19,019 nucleotides of DNA, taken from JBDSTZ01 sp039927975 (GTDB lineage Bacteria > Pseudomonadota > Gammaproteobacteria > Burkholderiales > Burkholderiaceae_D). Shown here in pieces: positions 15,331 to 19,019 of the stretch (its first letter is position 1; each line of letters begins with the position of its first letter). The DNA is taken from the NCBI GenBank assembly GCA_039927975.1, contig JBDSTZ010000380.1:1-19019 (forward strand). Direction: 5' to 3'. The notes below the pieces were generated by a model. The model saw only the letters and a list, made by a program, of their open reading frames with translations. It ran no database searches and was not told the origin of the DNA. Both the position numbers and the translations under genes were made by a program.

Positions 15331-18300
15331 ACCTCTCCGAGCCCTTCGTCCGGCGCCCGATCGCCACCGTCCTGCTGACGCTCGGCCTGGCGCTGGCCGG
15401 CGTCGGCGCCTTTTTCGTGCTGCCGGTTTCGCCGCTGCCGCAGGTCGACTACCCGACCCTGTCGGTGAGCGCCTCGCTGCCCGGCGCCAGTCCCGACACC
15501 ATGGCCAGCAGCGTGGCCACCCCGCTCGAACGGCGCCTGGGCGTGATCGCCGGCGTCAACGAGATGACCTCCAACAGCGGCAACGGCTCGACCCGCATCA
15601 GCCTGCAGTTCGACCTGAATCGCAAGATCGACTCGGCCGCGCGCGAAGTGCAGGCGGCGATTAACGCCTCGCGCGCCGACCTGCCGTCGACCCTGCGCAG
15701 CAATCCGACCTACCGCAAGGCCAATCCCTCCGACGCGCCGGTCATCATCCTGGCGCTCACCTCGCGCACCCGCACGCCGGGCCAAGTCTACGAATCGGTG
15801 TCCAACCTGGTGCAGCAGAAGCTGGCGCAGGTGCAGGGCGTGGGCGACGTCGAAATCGGCGGCGGCTCGCTGCCGGCGGTGCGGGTCGACCTGCTGCCGT
15901 TTGCGCTGAACCGCTACGGCGTCTCGACCGAAGACGTGCGCGCCGCCATCCAGGCCACCAACGCCAACCGGCCCAAGGGCGCGATCGAAGGCAACGGCCT
16001 GCGCATGCAGATTTATTCGCAGGCAAGCGGCGCCAGCGGCGGGCGCAGCGCGGCCGACTACCGCGGCCTGGTGGTGGCCTGGCGCGACGGCGCCGCCATC
16101 CGCCTGCAGGATGTCGCCAGCGTCACCGACGGCGTCGAGAACATCAACACCCTGGGCCTGTTCAATGGCGACCCGGCGGTGATCGTGCTGGTGACCCGTC
16201 AGCCCGGCGCCAACGTCATCGAAACGGTCGACGGCGTGCGCGACCTGCTGCCGACCCTGCAGGCCCAGTTGCCGGGCGACGTCAAGCTGCAGGTTGCCTC
16301 CGACAGCACCAACTCGATCCGCTCCTCGCTGCACGAAATCGAACTGACGCTGATGATCTCGATCCTGCTGGTGGTGCTGGTGGTGAGCGTGTTCCTGCGC
16401 AGCGTGCGCGCCACCGTGGTGCCGGCGGTGGCCACCGTGGTGTCGCTCTTGGGCACCTTCGGCGTGATGTACATGCTCGGTTTCAGCCTCAACAACCTGT
16501 CGCTGATGGCGCTCACGGTGGCCACCGGCTTCGTCGTCGACGACGCCATCGTGGTGCTGGAAAACACCAGCCGCCACATCGAGCAGGGCATGGACCGAAT
16601 GAAGGCCGCGCTGCTGGGCGCGCGCGAAGTCGGTTTCACCGTGCTGTCGATCAGCCTGTCGCTGGTGGCGGTGTTCATTCCGCTGCTGTTCATGGGCGGC
16701 CAGGTCGGGCGCCTGTTCCGCGAGTTCGCCGTCACCCTGTCGGCCGCCGTCATGATTTCGCTGGTCATCTCGCTCACCACCACGCCGATGATGTGCGCCT
16801 GGCTGTTGAAAAAAGGCGAGATGGAACGCCCGCCGGGCCGTCTGGCGCGCTTCGCCGAGCGCGGTTTCGACCGCGTGCTCAAGACCTACGAGCACTCGCT
16901 CGACTGGGCGCTGGGCAGCCGCGCACTGGTAATGCTGATCCTGGTGTTCGTGGTCGGGCTGAACGTCTACCTGTTCGCCGCCGCGCCCAAGGGCTTCTTT
17001 CCGCAGCAGGACACCGGCCAGATCAACGGCGGCATGCGCGCCGACCAGAGCATTTCCTTCCAGGCGATGCAGGGCAAGTTGCGCGAGCTGGTTGGCATCA
17101 TCAAGGCCGATCCGGCGGTAGACACGGTGGTCGGCTTCACCGGTGGCGGGCGCGCCGGCGGCGGCTTCATGTTCGTCAATCTCAAACCGGTGTCCGAGCG
17201 CACCGATGGCGGCCAGGCCGTCATCGCCCGCCTGCGTCCGCAATTGGCCGGGGTCACCGGAGTCTCGCTGTTCCTCAATCCCGTGCAGGACTTGCGGATG
17301 GGCGGACGCGCCTCCAACTCGACCTACCAGTACACCTTGAAGAGCGACAACCGGGCCGACCTCAAGCTGTGGGCCGGCAAGCTGGCCGACGCCATGAAGA
17401 ACCAGCCGGCGCTCACCGACGTCGACACCGACCAGGCGGAAAACGGCGTCGAAACCTACGTCAAGATCGACAAGGACAGCGCCTCGCGGCTGGGCATCTC
17501 TGCGCGCGACGTCGACAACGCGCTCTACAACGGCTTCGGCCAGCGCCAGGTCGCCACCATCTACGACGAGCTCAATCAGTACCACGTGATCATGGGCGTG
17601 GCGCAGCAGTATGCGCAAAGTCCCGAATCGCTGCGCGACGTCTACGTGCCCTCCAAGGCCACCGCCGCCTCGACCGGCGCCACCACCGCCAACACCGCCA
17701 CCAGCACCAGCGGCACGCCGGCGGCGCCTGGCAACCTGACCGCCGCGCGCGATCCGTCGAGCGGCTCGGCGCTCTCCGGCAGCGCCACCAACATGGTTCC
17801 CTTGTCGGCGATTGCCAGCTTTGCCGAGCGCTCGACCCCGACCTCGGTCAACCATCAGGACGGCGAGCTGGCAACCACCGTCTCGTTCAACCTTGCCGAC
17901 GGCAGCAATCTGGCCGCCGGCAAGGCCGCGGTGGCCCAGGCCGAAGCCGACATTGGCATGCCGACCAATGTGCGCGGCAGCTTTCAGGGCAGTGCGCGCG
18001 CCGCCCAGGAATCGAACGACCAGCAGCCGATGCTGATCGCCGCCGCCATCGTGGTGATCTACATCGTGCTTGGCATCCTGTACGAAAGCCTGGTTCACCC
18101 GCTCACCGTGCTCTCGACCTTGCCCTCGGCCGGTGTCGGCGCCGTGCTGGCCCTGCTGCTGTTCAAGATGGAGTTCTCGATCATCGCCCTGATCGGTGTC
18201 TTCCTGCTGATCGGGATCGTCAAGAAGAACGCCATCCTGATCATCGACTTCGCGCTCGAAGCGGAGCGCTCGCGCGGCCTGTCGCCAGTCGAAGCGGTGC

Positions 18301-18569
18301 GCGAAGCCTGCCTGCTGCGCTTCCGCCCGATTCTCATGACCACCCTGGCCGCCGCCCTCGGCGCCTTGCCGCTGGCGATCGGTTTCGGCGAAGGCTCGGA
18401 GCTGCGCCGGCCGCTCGGCGTGGCCATCATCGGCGGCCTGATCGCCAGCCAGCTGCTGACCCTTCTCACCACGCCGGTGGTCTACGTCCTGCTCGACAAG
18501 CTGCGCCGGCGCGGTCCTTCCGAACACGATCTGAGCCGCCTGCCTGGCGAGCCGGCTTCCGCATCCTGA
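15327..18569 (+). CDS. mdtC: RND multidrug efflux permease, MdtC-like, with periplasmic insertion
   Basis: A 1080-residue second RND permease, paralogous to the preceding gene throughout. It starts MNLSEPFVRRPIATVLLTLG. The proton-relay residues Asp405 and Asp406 (FVVDDAIVVLEN) and Lys967 (IVKKNAILIIDF) are present. It is longer than the MdtB-like partner mainly because of a low-complexity segment at residues 777-822, rich in Ala, Ser, Thr and Gly, between RDVYVPS and MVPLSAIASF. The partner has only a short GSGKS turn there. This is in the second periplasmic loop, close to where the docking region lies in relatives. The start overlaps the previous stop by ATGA and no strong ribosome site is seen, so its translation probably depends on the upstream gene. 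Confidence 0.95.
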   Translation: MNLSEPFVRRPIATVLLTLGLALAGVGAFFVLPVSPLPQVDYPTLSVSASLPGASPDTMASSVATPLERRLGVIAGVNEMTSNSGNGSTRISLQFDLNRKIDSAAREVQAAINASRADLPSTLRSNPTYRKANPSDAPVIILALTSRTRTPGQVYESVSNLVQQKLAQVQGVGDVEIGGGSLPAVRVDLLPFALNRYGVSTEDVRAAIQATNANRPKGAIEGNGLRMQIYSQASGASGGRSAADYRGLVVAWRDGAAIRLQDVASVTDGVENINTLGLFNGDPAVIVLVTRQPGANVIETVDGVRDLLPTLQAQLPGDVKLQVASDSTNSIRSSLHEIELTLMISILLVVLVVSVFLRSVRATVVPAVATVVSLLGTFGVMYMLGFSLNNLSLMALTVATGFVVDDAIVVLENTSRHIEQGMDRMKAALLGAREVGFTVLSISLSLVAVFIPLLFMGGQVGRLFREFAVTLSAAVMISLVISLTTTPMMCAWLLKKGEMERPPGRLARFAERGFDRVLKTYEHSLDWALGSRALVMLILVFVVGLNVYLFAAAPKGFFPQQDTGQINGGMRADQSISFQAMQGKLRELVGIIKADPAVDTVVGFTGGGRAGGGFMFVNLKPVSERTDGGQAVIARLRPQLAGVTGVSLFLNPVQDLRMGGRASNSTYQYTLKSDNRADLKLWAGKLADAMKNQPALTDVDTDQAENGVETYVKIDKDSASRLGISARDVDNALYNGFGQRQVATIYDELNQYHVIMGVAQQYAQSPESLRDVYVPSKATAASTGATTANTATSTSGTPAAPGNLTAARDPSSGSALSGSATNMVPLSAIASFAERSTPTSVNHQDGELATTVSFNLADGSNLAAGKAAVAQAEADIGMPTNVRGSFQGSARAAQESNDQQPMLIAAAIVVIYIVLGILYESLVHPLTVLSTLPSAGVGAVLALLLFKMEFSIIALIGVFLLIGIVKKNAILIIDFALEAERSRGLSPVEAVREACLLRFRPILMTTLAAALGALPLAIGFGEGSELRRPLGVAIIGGLIASQLLTLLTTPVVYVLLDKLRRRGPSEHDLSRLPGEPASAS
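17655..17792 (+). repeat. Low-complexity Ala/Ser/Thr coding segment in the MdtC-like permease
   Basis: About 46 codons encode mostly Ala, Thr, Ser and Gly, beginning KATAASTGATTANTATS and ending GSALSGSATN. The reading frame is intact on both sides, where conserved permease sequence resumes. The codons are dominated by GCC, ACC and AGC, as expected from expansion or drift of a loop. Confidence 0.7.
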
Positions 18570-18580
18570 GCCCACCTGAT

Positions 18581-19019
18581 ATGAGTCTTCCTATGCGCCC
18601 ACATCCGCTTTTCCGCCTCGTCCCCGGCGCGCTGGCAGCCACGCTGCTGCTCGGCGGCTGCGCCGTCGGTCCCGCCTACCATCGTCCGGACACGCCCGCG
18701 CCGCAAGCCTTCAAGGAAGCCGGCCCCTGGCTGCCGGCGGCGCCTGCCGACGCGCTCGAACGCGGTCCCTGGTGGACCTTGTTCGGCGACCCGCAGCTCA
18801 ATCAAATGGCCGACAGCATCGAGGTCTCGAACCAGAACGTCGCCGCCGCGGTAGCCGCCTACGCCCAGGCCCGCGCCGCCGTGCAAGAGCAGCGCGCCTC
18901 GCTGTTTCCGACCGTCTCGCTGTCGGCCAGCGCCGACCGCAATGGCGGCGCCGGCGGCAACGGCGCCGGTTCGGCCTACCGCCTCAACATCGGCAGCAGC
19001 TGGGAGCCCGACCTGTGGG
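18581..19019 (+). CDS. Outer-membrane efflux lipoprotein, NodT/OprM type, N-terminal part
   Basis: The first 146 codons of an outer-membrane factor, cut by the right edge. The start MSLPMRPHPLFRLVPGALAA leads into the lipobox LLGGC with Cys27, followed by CAVGPAYHRPDTPAP, a typical opening of NodT/OprM channel lipoproteins. Further family marks are WWTLFGDPQLN and the helix VAAAVAAYAQARAAVQEQRA, then LFPTVSLSASADRN. It would form the trimeric exit channel of the pump. The ATG at 18581 is 11 bp after the permease stop. A second in-frame ATG at 18593 is possible, and neither has a strong ribosome site. Having its own channel in the operon makes the arrangement closer to MuxABC-OpmB than to E. 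coli MdtABC, which uses TolC. Confidence 0.92.
   Translation, partial: MSLPMRPHPLFRLVPGALAATLLLGGCAVGPAYHRPDTPAPQAFKEAGPWLPAAPADALERGPWWTLFGDPQLNQMADSIEVSNQNVAAAVAAYAQARAAVQEQRASLFPTVSLSASADRNGGAGGNGAGSAYRLNIGSSWEPDLW

Noticed and set aside
15237..18575. An 1112-residue open frame on the minus strand opposite the MdtC-like gene
   Set aside because: Same codon-bias artefact; repetitive His/Gln/Arg-rich translation with no family resemblance.

Overview
The window looks like chromosome of a high-GC betaproteobacterium, most likely an Oxalobacteraceae member of the Massilia/Duganella/Telluria group. This rests on gene content and protein style, not on a database search. The clues are an MdtA/MdtB/MdtC-type efflux operon followed by a NodT-type lipoprotein, a two-domain SppA, a secreted GH39 enzyme beside a sugar-type MFS permease, and strong GC bias at third codon positions. 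That bias opens very long meaningless antisense frames. No rRNA, tRNA, CRISPR array, insertion sequence or prophage gene was seen.

Region 1 (1-3163) is a carbohydrate-use locus. On the minus strand a secreted GH39 beta-xylosidase-type hydrolase is followed by an MFS permease that runs off the left edge. Divergent from them is a secreted beta-propeller-like protein of unknown function. The AT-rich gap between them holds a perfect 5-3-5 palindrome that matches the FadR/FCD-type GntR operator consensus and overlaps a candidate -35 box of the hydrolase gene.

Region 2 (3180-5947) holds two small conserved genes, a DUF3820 protein (minus) and a DUF1810 protein (plus), then a large lipoprotein alpha/beta-hydrolase with a TTG start.

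Region 3 (6120-10331) has a NYN-nuclease/OST-HTH (LOTUS) protein with a long basic, disordered tail, a small exported four-cysteine protein of unknown function, a 344-bp non-coding gap with a short tandem repeat, and sppA, closed by a clear intrinsic terminator.

Region 4 (10510-19019) is a tripartite RND efflux operon: periplasmic adaptor (MdtA-like), two paralogous permeases (MdtB- and MdtC-like, overlapping by ATGA), and an outer-membrane factor lipoprotein cut by the right edge. Together they would form an envelope-spanning pump like E. coli MdtABC or Pseudomonas MuxABC-OpmB. Distinctive details are a Gly-rich linker and a roughly 110-residue Ala/Pro/Gly tail on the adaptor, and a roughly 46-residue Ala/Ser/Thr segment in the periplasmic part of the MdtC-like permease.

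I did not find a clear new multi-gene system. The parts most worth a second look are the NYN-LOTUS protein, the divergent glycosidase/propeller pair with its operator, and the low-complexity additions to the efflux pump.
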